A stretch of DNA of 30,885 nucleotides, from the NCBI GenBank assembly GCA_032718475.1, contig JAUCBJ010002388.1:1-30885 (forward strand), written 5' to 3'. The notes under the pieces are model-generated. The model did no database searches, was not told the origin of the DNA, and saw nothing but the letters and a program-made list of their open reading frames with translations. Both the position numbers and the translations under genes were made by a program. How positions within the stretch are numbered: position 1 is the first letter of the stretch; every line of letters begins with the position of its first letter. Shown piece after piece: positions 30,314-30,885 of the stretch. Source of the stretch: Nemertoderma westbladi (taxonomy: Eukaryota > Xenacoelomorpha > Nemertodermatida > Nemertodermatidae).

Positions 30314-30885
30314 AATAAATGAATAGAATAAGTAGAATTGTAAGTCTAGTAGAGCAACGTAAATCGTAACATCATAGACGTTACCAAGTTACTTAACGGC
30401 TAGAGAGAAAAATAACCTCCCCTTAGTGGGAGTAAATTATCCCATCCCCTAAATCGTAATTTGTTAATTTACGGCCACATACTGTCACACTCTTATTGTC
30501 TTACGAGTTCGGTTAACGGTTAGAACTTGGGGCTTACAAACAATGCAAATATAGTTCTTACATTATTATGTAGAACATGATTTTGAAACAACATGACATG
30601 TCATTTTTTTAAACAACACAATAATATAATATCCATTTTCTATATATTTTATATAATCCATTTTTCGATAGCAGTGAAGTAAAGCTGATTTTTTCATCGT
30701 GATTTTAAATCAACACAATCATCCAAAATGGAGGCGAGTTCTTTCATAACAACACAATTGCTATGACAACCACTTCAGCAAAATTCAAGGACAATCAAGA
30801 AGGCATTTAGCCCCTTTAGTGGAATGTAGGTAGGTAAAGGCAGTCGTGGGTAGCTCATTTCCTAATGAATGGCCGATTGTGCAGG
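30314..30885. other. Unassigned right flank
   Basis: AT-rich sequence after the LINE tail. No ORF, RNA gene or repeat boundary can be supported. A short inverted pair, tcccctta against tagtggga, lies near 30417-30431. Confidence 0.4.

Overview
The window is animal (metazoan) nuclear DNA. It has spliceosomal exon/intron structure, an intact BEL/Pao LTR retrotransposon (a superfamily known from animals), two decayed non-LTR retrotransposons, a decayed piggyBac element and a TIR/MITE-like element, in an AT-rich background with very large minisatellites. An aquatic invertebrate is plausible, but the sequence alone does not settle the taxon. No tRNA, rRNA, CRISPR array or bacterial-style operon was recognised.

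Layout. 1-1.7 kb: broken LINE reverse transcriptase. 1.7-3.1 kb: AT-rich DNA with a strong hairpin and a C16 tract. 3.08-3.91 kb: 28-bp minisatellite. 3997-18415: a split host gene on the + strand. Exon A (3997-4219), exon B (8739-8900) and exon C (18135-18415) join in phase and encode the last ~221 residues of a cysteine-rich, probably secreted and membrane-anchored protein with a hydrophobic C-terminus. Intron A-B holds a 3.5-kb CpG-rich 56-bp minisatellite. Intron B-C holds a 45-bp minisatellite, and inside that array sits a complete 7.1-kb BEL/Pao element (10640-17766) with 451-bp LTRs that look identical and a GATTT target duplication. Only about 0.67 kb of this 14.4-kb stretch is host coding sequence.

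18.9-19.5 kb is a TIR element carrying eight copies of TTCTAGAA, the heat-shock-element core. 20.54-20.7 kb carries paired palindromes built on TTTAAACGG. 20809-21420 is an intronless ORF for a basic protein of 203 residues with one C-terminal membrane segment, followed by AATAAA at 21542. 21.95-24.91 kb is a 33/27-bp minisatellite with higher-order structure, next to a G23 tract. 25.87-30.3 kb is a second, longer LINE with AP-endonuclease and reverse-transcriptase regions. It is split at 26981-28750 by a piggyBac-like element that kept the N-terminus and C-terminal cysteine cluster of its transposase but lost the catalytic core.

The main points of interest are these: a host gene whose introns are almost entirely different minisatellites; a very young BEL/Pao insertion nested inside one of them; short words shared between the arrays, including splice-donor-like GCAGTAAG; and a mobile element that could disperse heat-shock-factor-like sites. 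Tandem repeats make up roughly 30% of the window (estimated by eye). Nearly all the long ORFs inside them are artefacts of unit length.
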